Of a stretch of 64,000 nucleotides of DNA, positions 7,520 through 15,227 are shown one piece after another (position 1 is the stretch's first letter; each line of letters opens with the position of its first letter). Under the pieces are notes generated by a model, which was given only the letters and a program-made list of their open reading frames with translations, did not search any database and was not told the origin of the DNA. Position numbers and translations under genes: made by a program. Origin of the DNA: Streptomyces sp. yr375 (GTDB lineage: Bacteria > Actinomycetota > Actinomycetes > Streptomycetales > Streptomycetaceae). The stretch is from contig NZ_FOFF01000014.1 in the NCBI RefSeq assembly GCF_900110755.1, positions 62,001 through 126,000 on the forward strand, written 5' to 3'.

Positions 7520-8922
7520 AGTCCTACGACGTGCGGATCTGGAGCATCCGCAAGAGGCCGACAAAGAAGGCTTCGTATGAGGTGCGCTGGAGGGTCGCCA
7601 GCACGCTGCCGTTCTCCGAGACCTTCCGAACCAAGGCACTCGCCGACAACTTCCGGGCGCAGCTACTCAGGGCCGTTCAGAACGGGGAGGCATTCGACTC
7701 GGAGACCGGTCTGCCGGACTCGATGGCAACCGCCAAACCGTCCCTCACCTGGTACGACTTCGCGCGGGCGTACATCGCCATGAAGTGGCCGCACGCCGCG
7801 CCGAACTCCCGAGACAGCGCCAACGAGACGATGACGCTCGTCACGACACAGTTGCTCGACGACAGGCCGGGTCGGCCGGCTGATGACGTGCTCCGCCGTG
7901 CGTTGCGAGGCTGGGCCTTCGTCGTCCAGAGCGCGGACGAGGAACCGCCGCCCGTCGACATCGCGAACGCCCTGCGCTGGGTGGCCAAGGCGTCGCTGCC
8001 GCTGGCGACGCTCAAGAACCCGGCGGACATCCGACGCATCCTCGACTCGCTCAAGCTCACGCTGTCCGGGGCCACGGCCGCCGCCGAGACAGTGCGGCGT
8101 AAGCGGGCTGTCCTCTTCAACGCCCTCGCCTATGCGGTCGAGCTGGGGGAGCTCCCCGAGAACCCGGTCGCGCTCGTGAAGTGGAAGCCCCCCAAGGTGA
8201 CCAAGGAAGTAGACCGTCGGGTCGTCGTGAACCCTCGGCAGGCCGGGGAGCTCCTGGCCGCGGTCTCGTACGTGGGCGGCTACCGCCGGGCTCGCGGGCG
8301 TCGTCTTGTCGCGCTGTTCGCCTGCATGTACTTCGGAGGTCTTCGTCCGGCTGAGGCTGTGGCGCTGCGCCGTCAGGACTGCACGCTGCCGGACAGCGGG
8401 TGGGGTTCGTTGATCCTGGAGAAGAGCCGCCCGACCGTCGGGAAGCGTTGGACTGGCACTGGTGCCGTGCACGACGACCGAGGCTTGAAGAACCGAGCGG
8501 CGAATGAGACCCGTATCGTTCCGATTCCGCCCCGCCTGGTGCGCATGCTCCTCGCGCACCTCCAGGAGTTCGGCACGGCCAAGGACGGCCGGCTGTTCGC
8601 CAACGAGCGTGGGGGAGTGGTCGCCTCCACCACGTACTGGCGCGTCTGGGATGAGGCGCGGCACCTGGCGCTCACGCCCGAACAGGCGGCATCACCGCTT
8701 GCCGCTCGCCCCTACGACCTGCGGCACGCTGCGCTGTCGTCCTGGCTGAATGCCGGGGTGGATCCGACCGAGGTTGCGGAGCGGGCGGGCAACAGCGTCG
8801 AGGTGCTGCTGAGTCGGTACGCGAAGTGCCTCGACGGGCGACAGGACGTCGCCAATCGCCGGATCGCCGAACTCCTCGGCGAGGACGGCGGCGGGGAGGA
8901 CGGACAACCGGAAGCGACCTGA
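7516..8922 (+). CDS. int: Tyrosine recombinase / AICE integrase
   Basis: The 468-residue integrase starts at GTG 7516 inside the excisionase stop. Residues 1 to about 70 form an arm-type AP2-like DNA-binding region and the middle a core-binding domain. The catalytic domain has Arg277 in FGGLRPAEAVALR, the box YDLRH at 400-404 (Arg403), AGNS with Asn426, and nucleophile Tyr435 in SRYAKCL. The usual HxxR histidine is Tyr400 and the second His is Asn426. I recall similar box II sequences in other Streptomyces AICE integrases. It recombines attP with the tRNA 3' end. Its 3' end faces the tRNA-Arg gene. Confidence 0.93.
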   Translation: MKSYDVRIWSIRKRPTKKASYEVRWRVASTLPFSETFRTKALADNFRAQLLRAVQNGEAFDSETGLPDSMATAKPSLTWYDFARAYIAMKWPHAAPNSRDSANETMTLVTTQLLDDRPGRPADDVLRRALRGWAFVVQSADEEPPPVDIANALRWVAKASLPLATLKNPADIRRILDSLKLTLSGATAAAETVRRKRAVLFNALAYAVELGELPENPVALVKWKPPKVTKEVDRRVVVNPRQAGELLAAVSYVGGYRRARGRRLVALFACMYFGGLRPAEAVALRRQDCTLPDSGWGSLILEKSRPTVGKRWTGTGAVHDDRGLKNRAANETRIVPIPPRLVRMLLAHLQEFGTAKDGRLFANERGGVVASTTYWRVWDEARHLALTPEQAASPLAARPYDLRHAALSSWLNAGVDPTEVAERAGNSVEVLLSRYAKCLDGRQDVANRRIAELLGEDGGGEDGQPEAT

Positions 8923-8956
8923 TCCCGCCGCACCTGCGACCGCCCACCCGCGGCAT

Positions 8957-8987
8957 GATGGCCCCTGGACTTCGGTCCGGGGGCATC
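8957..8987 (+). terminator. Hairpin after the integrase gene
   Basis: The arms around GCCCCTGGAC-TTCG-GTCCGGGGGC, extended by GAT and ATC, form a stem of about 13 pairs with a stable TTCG tetraloop and one bulged G. It is 35 bp after the integrase stop. No long T-run follows, as is usual in Streptomyces. Confidence 0.7.
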
Positions 8988-9096
8988 GTCGTTTCCCGGG
9001 GTCTACCTGCGATTTTCTGCTCTGCGGCCTGGCCGCGAATAGGCCGCGGGCTCCGACATACAGCCGCTCCGAGCGGCACATGGCTGCACATACGCG

Positions 9097-9137
9097 AAGA
9101 CCCCGGCCTCAGCGTTTCCGCTGGTGACGGGGTCTTT
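9097..9137 (-). terminator. Hairpin downstream of tRNA-Arg
   Basis: AAGACCCC at 9097-9104 pairs with GGGGTCTT at 9129-9136, and the inner arms CAGCG and CGCTG are closed by a TTTC loop. Read on the tRNA strand it begins 18 bp past the tRNA 3' end, so it is well placed to end the tRNA transcript. It could equally be part of the integrated element. Confidence 0.7.
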
Positions 9138-9154
9138 GGGCACCGTATGAAGGG

Positions 9155-9200
9155 TGCCCCCGGCAGGATTCGAACCTGCGCACACGGCTCCGGAGGCCGT
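9155..9200. other. Probable attachment site (tRNA 3' half)
   Basis: AICE integrases recombine within the 3' part of tRNA genes, and the element carries a copy that restores the tRNA. Here the T arm and acceptor 3' strand (9155-9180) and part of the anticodon arm face the integrase. The core length cannot be set because the partner copy at the element's other end is outside the window. Confidence 0.55.
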
Positions 9201-9226
9201 TGCTCTATCCCCTGAGCTACGGGGGC
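9155..9226 (-). tRNA. tRNA-Arg (anticodon CCG)
   Basis: The complement reads as a full cloverleaf. The acceptor is GCCCCCG with CGGGGGC and discriminator A. The D stem is GCTC/GAGC, the anticodon stem ACGGC/GCCGT with loop CTCCGGA (anticodon CCG), and the T arm is GCAGG-TTCGAAT-CCTGC. The CCA is not encoded. Total length is 72 nt. It decodes CGG arginine codons, which are frequent in this GC-rich genome. Its 3' half points towards the integrase gene and is the likely attachment target of the element. Confidence 0.97.
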
Positions 9227-9384
9227 GTGTCGGTCGTGAGGTGTTGCTCGCGGCGACGGGTAGAACACTACCAGCTCGTTCGGGGTGTTCATGAACGGTT
9301 TCCGTGGGGGGTGGAGGTCGCCCGCACGGGGTGGAAGTGGGGAAAACCCGGACGCGGTGGCCGGTGCCGACCTACTCTCGAGTT

Positions 9385-9816
9385 GTGTCAGGCGCGTCGG
9401 GTCGGGTGCTTGTTGTGGACGACAACAAGGTCATCCGGCAACTGATCAGGGTCAATCTCGAGCTGGAGGGCCTCGAGGTCGTGACCGCGTCCGATGGTGT
9501 CGAGTGTCTGGATGTCGTTCATCAGGTACGGCCCGATCTCGTCACCCTCGATGTCGTCATGCCCCGGCTGGACGGGCTGCGCACCGCCGCTCGGTTGCGT
9601 GCCGATCCGCTGACGCATGATCTTCCCCTTGCCATCATCAGCGCCTGTACGCCGTACGAGGTCGAAGCCGGCCTCGAAGTCGGCGTCGACGCCTTTCTCA
9701 CCAAGCCCTTCGATCCCGCCGAACTCGTCTCGGTCGTACGGGAGTTGATGGAGGGGAGGCGTGGTGAGGGCGGGGTGCGGCCCCATCGTGTTCTTCCTAC
9801 CCGGCCCTGCCCGTAG
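9385..9816 (+). CDS. Stand-alone receiver-domain response regulator
   Basis: The 143-residue protein from GTG 9385 is almost entirely a CheY-like receiver. It has acidic residues Asp12-Asp13 in VLVVDDNK, phospho-acceptor Asp56 in VTLDVVMPRLDG, a Ser switch residue in IISAC and the conserved Lys in FLTKPFDP. After the fold there is only a short basic tail (GRRGEGGVRPHRV) and no output domain. The upstream in-frame ATG at 9304 would add a low-quality extension. The ribosome site is weak. There is no adjacent kinase, so its phosphodonor and target are unknown. The gene lies between the tRNA and nrtL. Confidence 0.85.
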   Translation: MSGASGRVLVVDDNKVIRQLIRVNLELEGLEVVTASDGVECLDVVHQVRPDLVTLDVVMPRLDGLRTAARLRADPLTHDLPLAIISACTPYEVEAGLEVGVDAFLTKPFDPAELVSVVRELMEGRRGEGGVRPHRVLPTRPCP

Positions 9817-9984
9817 GAACCCGTAGGGGAGGGGGAGGGGCTTCGGCTGTCTGTGTCGGTCGTCCGGCGGCCCGCCTGTCCGTGCTCTGCATCGGCGTCC
9901 ATATCGGCGTCCATATCCCGGAATCCCGGGCTCTGCGCCAAACCGGCTCGCCTACCCGCCCCCCTCCTCCCCTACGCTTGTCCC

Positions 9985-11028
9985 GTGACCCCCGTCGAGC
10001 TCTCCCGTACCGTGCTGCGCGCGGTGCGTCGTGCTGTGGACGACGGGGAGCTCAGCGTGGCCGTTCCTGCGCGGGCGGTGGTCGCGCCGCCGGGGCCCGG
10101 CGGGCGGGGGGACTACGCCACCGGCATCGCCCTGCAGCTCGCCCGGCCGGCCGGGCAGCCCCCGCTTCGGGTCGCCGAGGTGCTGCGGCCCTACCTGGCC
10201 GGCGCCGAAGGTGTCTCCGGCGTCGAGATCACCGGGCCCGGCTTCCTCAACATCAGTCTTGACGGTTCCGCCGCCTCCGCACTCGTCCGGCGGATCCTGC
10301 GCGACGGCCTGCGGTACGGGCATACCGACCGCCTCGCCGGGCAGGTCTTCGCGGTGTGTGTGCCGTACGAGGTGCGGGCCGAGGTTCTCGCCGACGCGCT
10401 CGCGCGGATCATCGCGACGCAGGGCGCCCGCGTCGACATCAGCCACGACGACGTCAGCCAGGGCGCCCCCCACCCCCTCACCCTCCGCCCCGTCCCCCCT
10501 CCCGAGGATCCCGCCCCCCTCGGGCTCGACGCCGCGCGCTGGGCCCTGTTGCATCCCTCGCCGCATGATCGGCCGCGCGTTACCGCTGATCATCTGGTGC
10601 AGCGGGAGGGGAATCCGCTCTTTCGGGTTCGTTACGCCCATGCCCGCACCCGGGCCGTGTGTCGTAATGCCGCCGATCTCGGGTTCGGCGGCGAGGTCGG
10701 GTCCGTCGTGTCGCCGGATGTCGGGGAGCTCGTCGCCCTGCTTGCGGACCATCCACGTGTTCTTGCCACGGCGGTCGTAGCCGTCGCCCCCTCGTCCCTG
10801 TCGGCGAACGGGGCGCTCGGGCCCGACCCCGCCGCCCCCTCCCGTCTCACCCGTCACCTTCTTGCCCTGGCCGATGCCACCCTTCTCCTTCTTCCCGCCG
10901 TTCTTCCCCTCGGGGAGGAGAAACCCTTGGCCGCCCACCGTGCCCGGCTCGCGCTTGCCGAAGCCGCCGGGGTGGTGCTGGCCGGTGGCCTGTCCCTGCT
11001 CGGTATCGACGCACCCGACCACCTCTGA
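9985..11028 (+). CDS. nrtL: ArgS-related anticodon-binding protein NrtL
   Basis: The 347-residue protein looks like arginyl-tRNA synthetase with its catalytic middle removed. Residues about 5-95 match the ArgS N-terminal additional domain (DYATGIALQLARP, VSGVEITGPGFLNISL). Residues about 205-347 match the DALR anticodon-binding domain (RVRYAHARTRAVCRNAADLG). The Rossmann core with HIGH- and KMSK-type motifs is absent, so it should not aminoacylate. The chosen GTG gives VTPVELSRTVLRAV, where homology begins. An upstream ATG at 9853 covers a repeat region. It is 14 bp ahead of lysA, echoing the argS-lysA pairing of corynebacteria. The likely role is tRNA binding or regulation, not proven. Confidence 0.88.
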   Translation: MTPVELSRTVLRAVRRAVDDGELSVAVPARAVVAPPGPGGRGDYATGIALQLARPAGQPPLRVAEVLRPYLAGAEGVSGVEITGPGFLNISLDGSAASALVRRILRDGLRYGHTDRLAGQVFAVCVPYEVRAEVLADALARIIATQGARVDISHDDVSQGAPHPLTLRPVPPPEDPAPLGLDAARWALLHPSPHDRPRVTADHLVQREGNPLFRVRYAHARTRAVCRNAADLGFGGEVGSVVSPDVGELVALLADHPRVLATAVVAVAPSSLSANGALGPDPAAPSRLTRHLLALADATLLLLPAVLPLGEEKPLAAHRARLALAEAAGVVLAGGLSLLGIDAPDHL

Positions 11029-11042
11029 GAGAGCAAGCCCAG

Positions 11043-12434
11043 ATGAGCCGTTCCGCCCACCCCGCCGGGCCCCGTCACGCCGACGTCCTTCCCGAGGGGT
11101 ATTACTCCGCGCCGCCCGCCGATCTCAACACGCTCGACCCGAAGATCTGGGCGCGGACCGTCACGCGTGACGCCGACGGTGTGGTCACCGTCGGCGGTGT
11201 CGACGTCGCCTCGCTCGCCGAGCAGCACGGCACCCCCGCCTACATCCTCGACGAGGCCGACTTCCGGGACCGGGCCCGTGCCTGGCGTACCGCGTTCGGG
11301 CCGGACGCCGACGTCTTCTACGCCGGCAAGGCGTTCCTGTCCCGGGCCGTCGTGCGGTGGCTGCACGAGGAGGGGCTCAACCTCGATGTGTGCTCGGGCG
11401 GCGAGCTCGCCACCGCGCTGTCCGCTGGGATGCCCGCCGAACGCATCGCCTTCCACGGCAACAACAAGTCCACGGACGAGATCCACCGGGCCGTCGACGC
11501 CGGGGTCGGGCGGATCGTCCTCGACTCCTTCCAGGAGATCGTGCGGGTCGCGCACATCGCGCAGTCCCTCGGCAAGCGGCAGCGCGTGCAGATCCGTATC
11601 ACCGTCGGGGTGGAAGCGCATACGCACGAGTTCATCGCCACCGCCCACGAGGACCAGAAGTTCGGGATTCCGCTCGCCGGCGGGCAGGCCGCCGAAGCCG
11701 TGCGCCGGGCCCTTCAGCTCGACGGGCTCGAAGTCGTCGGGATCCACTCCCACATCGGGTCGCAGATCTTCGACATGTCCGGGTTCGAGGTTGCCGCGCA
11801 CCGCGTCGTCGGGCTGCTCAAGGACGTGCGCGACGAGCATGGCGTCGAGCTGCCCGAGATCGACCTCGGTGGTGGGCTCGGGATCGCCTACACCAGCGAC
11901 GACGATCCCCGCGAGCCGCACGAGATCGCCAAGGCGCTCACCGAGATCGTCACCCGCGAGTGCGACGCGGCCAAGCTGCGGACCCCTCGTATCTCCGTCG
12001 AGCCGGGGCGGGCCATCGTCGGGCCGACCGCCTTCACGCTGTACGAGGTCGGCACCGTCAAGCCGCTCGACGGGCTGCGGACGTACGTCTCCGTCGACGG
12101 CGGCATGTCGGACAACATCCGCACCGCGCTGTACGACGCCGAGTACAGCGTCGCCCTCGTCTCCCGCACGTCCGACGCCGCGCCGATGCTCGCCCGGGTG
12201 GTCGGCAAGCACTGCGAGAGCGGGGACATCGTGGTCAAGGACGCGTTCCTGCCCTCGGACCTGGCACCGGGCGACCTGATCGCCGTACCCGCCACCGGCG
12301 CGTACTGCCGGTCGATGGCCAGCAACTACAACCACGTGCTGCGGCCGCCGGTCGTCGCCGTGCACGAAGGGGAGTCGCGGGTGATCGTGAGGCGGGAGAC
12401 CGAGGAGGATCTGCTGCGGCTCGACGTCGGATAG
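11043..12434 (+). CDS. lysA: Diaminopimelate decarboxylase
   Basis: This PLP enzyme (463 residues) decarboxylates meso-diaminopimelate to L-lysine, the last step of lysine synthesis. It is a fold-type III alanine-racemase-like decarboxylase. The Schiff-base lysine is Lys96 in FYAGKAF. Other signatures are the HGNNKS segment, GIHSHIGSQIF near 240, the phosphate-binding glycine stretch LGGGLGI, EPGRAIVG and the CESGD motif that supplies an active-site residue across the dimer. Length is normal for the actinobacterial family. It starts 14 bp after nrtL and is followed by hom after 169 bp. Confidence 0.96.
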   Translation: MSRSAHPAGPRHADVLPEGYYSAPPADLNTLDPKIWARTVTRDADGVVTVGGVDVASLAEQHGTPAYILDEADFRDRARAWRTAFGPDADVFYAGKAFLSRAVVRWLHEEGLNLDVCSGGELATALSAGMPAERIAFHGNNKSTDEIHRAVDAGVGRIVLDSFQEIVRVAHIAQSLGKRQRVQIRITVGVEAHTHEFIATAHEDQKFGIPLAGGQAAEAVRRALQLDGLEVVGIHSHIGSQIFDMSGFEVAAHRVVGLLKDVRDEHGVELPEIDLGGGLGIAYTSDDDPREPHEIAKALTEIVTRECDAAKLRTPRISVEPGRAIVGPTAFTLYEVGTVKPLDGLRTYVSVDGGMSDNIRTALYDAEYSVALVSRTSDAAPMLARVVGKHCESGDIVVKDAFLPSDLAPGDLIAVPATGAYCRSMASNYNHVLRPPVVAVHEGESRVIVRRETEEDLLRLDVG

Positions 12435-12517
12435 GCGCCCTTGAAGGCGCGCTTCCGAACGGGGCGGAAGATCTCCTGTCTGCCGCCCCGCAGGAAATGA
12501 AATACATGTCTCACGAT

Positions 12518-12546
12518 CCGGACCAGGGATAGAAACTCCGGTCCGG
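12518..12546 (+). terminator. Hairpin between lysA and hom
   Basis: CCGGACC at 12518-12524 pairs with GGTCCGG at 12540-12546 across a 15-base loop, extended by CTCA and TGAG with a small bulge. No T-run follows. It may be a weak terminator, processing site or attenuator separating the lysine and threonine genes. Confidence 0.4.
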
Positions 12547-12603
12547 TGAGTGAGACTGGGTCAACCGGAAACTGTCGTAGACGGTATGAGGAAACGAGGT
12601 CGG

Positions 12604-13896
12604 ATGATGCGTACGCGTCCGCTGAAGGTGGCGCTGCTGGGCTGTGGAGTGGTCGGCTCAGAGGTGGCGCGCATCATGACGACGCACGCCGACGACCTCG
12701 CCGCGAGGATCGGCGCCCCCGTCGAGCTCGCGGGCGTCGCCGTCCGGCGGCCCTCCAAGGTCCGGGACGGCATCGACCCCGCCCTCGTCACCACCGACGC
12801 CACCGCCCTCGTCAAACGCGGCGACATCGACGTCGTCGTCGAGGTCATCGGCGGCATCGAGCCCGCTCGTACGCTCATCACCACCGCCTTCGAGTACGGC
12901 GCCTCCGTCGTCTCCGCGAACAAGGCGCTCCTCGCGCAGGACGGCGCCGCGCTGCACGCCGCCGCCGAGGAGCACGGCGAGGACCTGTACTACGAGGCCG
13001 CCGTCGCCGGCGCCATCCCGCTGATCCGGCCGCTGCGCGAGTCCCTCGCCGGCGACAAGGTGAACCGGGTGCTCGGCATCGTCAACGGCACCACCAACTT
13101 CATCCTCGACAAGATGGACTCCACCGGCGCCGGCTATCAGGAGGCCCTCGACGAGGCCACCGCCCTGGGGTACGCCGAGGCCGACCCGACCGCCGACGTC
13201 GAGGCCTTCGACGCCGCCGCCAAGGCCGCCATCCTCGCCGGGATCGCCTTCCACACGCGCGTGCGCCTCGACGACGTCTACCGCGAGGGCATGACCGAGG
13301 TGACGGCGTCCGACTTCGCCTCCGCCCGGGCGATGGGCTGCACCATCAAGCTGCTCGCCATCTGCGAGCGGGCCGCCGACGGCGGGTCGGTCACCGCCCG
13401 CGTGCACCCCGCGATGATTCCGCTGACCCACCCGCTCGCCTCCGTGCGCGGCGCGTACAACGCCGTGTTCGTGGAGTCGGACGCGGCCGGGCAGCTCATG
13501 TTCTACGGCCCCGGCGCCGGCGGTGCTCCCACCGCCTCCGCCGTGCTCGGCGACCTCGTCGCCGTCTGCCGCAACCGGCTCAGCGGGGCAACGGGGCCCG
13601 GCGAGTCGGCGTACGCCGCCCTGCCGGTGTCGCCGATGGGCGATGTCGTCACCCGCTACCACATCAGCCTCGACGTGGCCGACAAGCCTGGCGTTCTCGC
13701 CCAGGTCGCGACCGTCTTCGCCGAGCACGGGGTGTCGATCGATACCGTTCGGCAGCAGGGCAACAACGGCGAGGCCTCTCTCGTCGTCGTCACCCACCGC
13801 GCGTCCGACGCCTCCCTGACCGGGACCGTCGAGGCGCTGCGCACGCTCGACACCGTGCGGGGTGTCGCCAGCATCATGCGGGTTGAAGGAGAGTAA
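12604..13896 (+). CDS. hom: Homoserine dehydrogenase
   Basis: The enzyme reduces aspartate semialdehyde to homoserine with NAD(P)H, feeding threonine and methionine. The 430-residue protein has the nucleotide-binding LLGCGVVGSEVA at the N-terminus, the catalytic region VNGTTNFIL and EADPTADVEAFDAAAK, and a C-terminal ACT domain (SLDVADKPGVLAQVATVFAE) from about 350 that senses amino acids such as threonine. ATG 12604 follows GAGG by 4 bp. ATG 12607 is an equal alternative, and the farther upstream ATG at 12550 is not well supported. It lies 6 bp before thrC, so the two are cotranscribed. Confidence 0.95.
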   Translation: MMRTRPLKVALLGCGVVGSEVARIMTTHADDLAARIGAPVELAGVAVRRPSKVRDGIDPALVTTDATALVKRGDIDVVVEVIGGIEPARTLITTAFEYGASVVSANKALLAQDGAALHAAAEEHGEDLYYEAAVAGAIPLIRPLRESLAGDKVNRVLGIVNGTTNFILDKMDSTGAGYQEALDEATALGYAEADPTADVEAFDAAAKAAILAGIAFHTRVRLDDVYREGMTEVTASDFASARAMGCTIKLLAICERAADGGSVTARVHPAMIPLTHPLASVRGAYNAVFVESDAAGQLMFYGPGAGGAPTASAVLGDLVAVCRNRLSGATGPGESAYAALPVSPMGDVVTRYHISLDVADKPGVLAQVATVFAEHGVSIDTVRQQGNNGEASLVVVTHRASDASLTGTVEALRTLDTVRGVASIMRVEGE

Positions 13897-13902
13897 CCAG
13901 CA

Positions 13903-14961
13903 ATGACCCACCAGTGGCGCGGAATCATCGAGGAGTACCGGGACCGGCTTCCGGTGTCCGACAGCACGCCGGTCGTGTCGCTCCGGGAGGGCGGCACGCC
14001 CCTCGTGCCCGCGCAGGTGCTCTCCGAGCGCACGGGCTGCGAGGTCCACCTCAAGGTGGAGGGCGCCAACCCGACCGGGTCCTTCAAGGACCGCGGTATG
14101 ACCATGGCCATCACGCGGGCCAAGGAGGAGGGCGCGCAGGCAGTCATCTGTGCCTCCACGGGCAACACCTCTGCCTCCGCCGCCGCGTACGCCGTGCGCG
14201 CCGGGATGGTCTGCGCCGTCCTCGTCCCGCAGGGCAAGATCGCGATCGGCAAGATGGGCCAGGCCCTCGTGCACGGCGCGAAGATCCTCCAGGTCGACGG
14301 AAACTTCGACGACTGCCTCACGCTCGCCCGCGCGCTGAGCGACAACTACCCGGTGGCGCTGGTCAATTCGGTCAACCCGGTGCGCATCGAGGGCCAGAAG
14401 ACGGCCGCCTTCGAGATCGTGGACATGCTCGGCGACGCCCCCGACATCCACGTCCTGCCGGTCGGCAACGCGGGCAACATCACCGCGTACTGGAAGGGAT
14501 ACCAGGAGTACGCCGCCGACGGCATCGCCGCGCACAAGCCCCGCATGTGGGGCTTCCAGGCGTCCGGCAGCGCCCCGATCGTGCGCGGCGAGGTCGTCAA
14601 GGACCCGTCGACGATCGCCACCGCCATCCGCATCGGCAACCCCGCCTCCTGGAAGTTCGCGCTGGCGGCGCGGGAGGAGTCCGGCGGCTTCATCGACGAG
14701 GTGACGGACCGTGAGATCCTGCGCGCCTACCGGCTGTTGGCCGCGCAGGAGGGCGTCTTCGTGGAGCCCGCGTCCGCCGCGTCGGTGGCCGGTCTGCTGA
14801 AGGCGGCCGAGCAGGGCAAGGTCGACCCGGGGCAGCGCATCGTCTGCACGGTCACCGGAAACGGCCTGAAGGACCCCGACTGGGCCGTCGCCGGCGCCCC
14901 GCAGCCGGTCACCGTCCCGGTCGACGCGGCCACGGCCGCCGCCCGCCTCGGTCTGGCCTGA
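13903..14961 (+). CDS. thrC: Threonine synthase
   Basis: The 352-residue PLP enzyme converts O-phosphohomoserine to threonine. The PLP lysine is Lys62 in NPTGSFKDRGM, with the phosphate-binding loop PVGNAGNITAYWKG near 188 and STGNTSASAAAYA around 86. GAAGGAGAGTAACCAGC gives a strong ribosome site. It is the second gene of hom-thrC, with kinase thrB 266 bp downstream. No regulatory domain is seen, so pathway control probably rests on the ACT domain of Hom. Confidence 0.96.
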   Translation: MTHQWRGIIEEYRDRLPVSDSTPVVSLREGGTPLVPAQVLSERTGCEVHLKVEGANPTGSFKDRGMTMAITRAKEEGAQAVICASTGNTSASAAAYAVRAGMVCAVLVPQGKIAIGKMGQALVHGAKILQVDGNFDDCLTLARALSDNYPVALVNSVNPVRIEGQKTAAFEIVDMLGDAPDIHVLPVGNAGNITAYWKGYQEYAADGIAAHKPRMWGFQASGSAPIVRGEVVKDPSTIATAIRIGNPASWKFALAAREESGGFIDEVTDREILRAYRLLAAQEGVFVEPASAASVAGLLKAAEQGKVDPGQRIVCTVTGNGLKDPDWAVAGAPQPVTVPVDAATAAARLGLA

Positions 14962-15227
14962 GCGACAACCCGCAGGCAGGAAACCCCGACTCGAACGGGT
15001 AATCCCCGTAAGGGGTGCACAGGGGGCTTACGACACGCATCGTGCGCCTCCTGTGCGCCCTATGTCGCGGCAGAACCTTCCTTCGATACGCTGTACCGAA
15101 CCCGCCCGCCGCATATGCGCTGTGCCGGTGCCGCGTCGTCAGCGCGTCACCGACGGGCCTCAAGGGTCCTCACACACCCATCGAATGTCATTCGACAGTC
15201 CCGCAGCTCAAGGAGAGTCATCGCGAG

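Larger units (their letters stand above)
1..9200. mobile_element. Right-hand part of a pSAM2-type integrative and conjugative element (AICE)
   Basis: The block reads control repeats, FtsK-type transfer ATPase, four small Spd-like proteins and a DUF2637 protein, RepSA-type initiator, excisionase and tyrosine integrase. This is the standard AICE order, and the integrase ends 232 bp from the 3' end of a tRNA-Arg gene. AICEs excise, replicate by rolling circle and move as double-stranded DNA using one translocase, so no relaxase or type IV system is expected and none is seen. No copy of the tRNA 3' segment is visible further left, so the left end should lie before position 1. The exact right boundary inside or next to the tRNA is inferred. 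S. coelicolor carries a related element at the equivalent tRNA-Arg, from memory. Confidence 0.85.

Noticed and set aside
1..9226. Second tRNA 3' copy marking the element's left end
   Set aside because: No match to the tRNA 3' segment was found by eye in the left part of the window, so the end is assumed to be outside.
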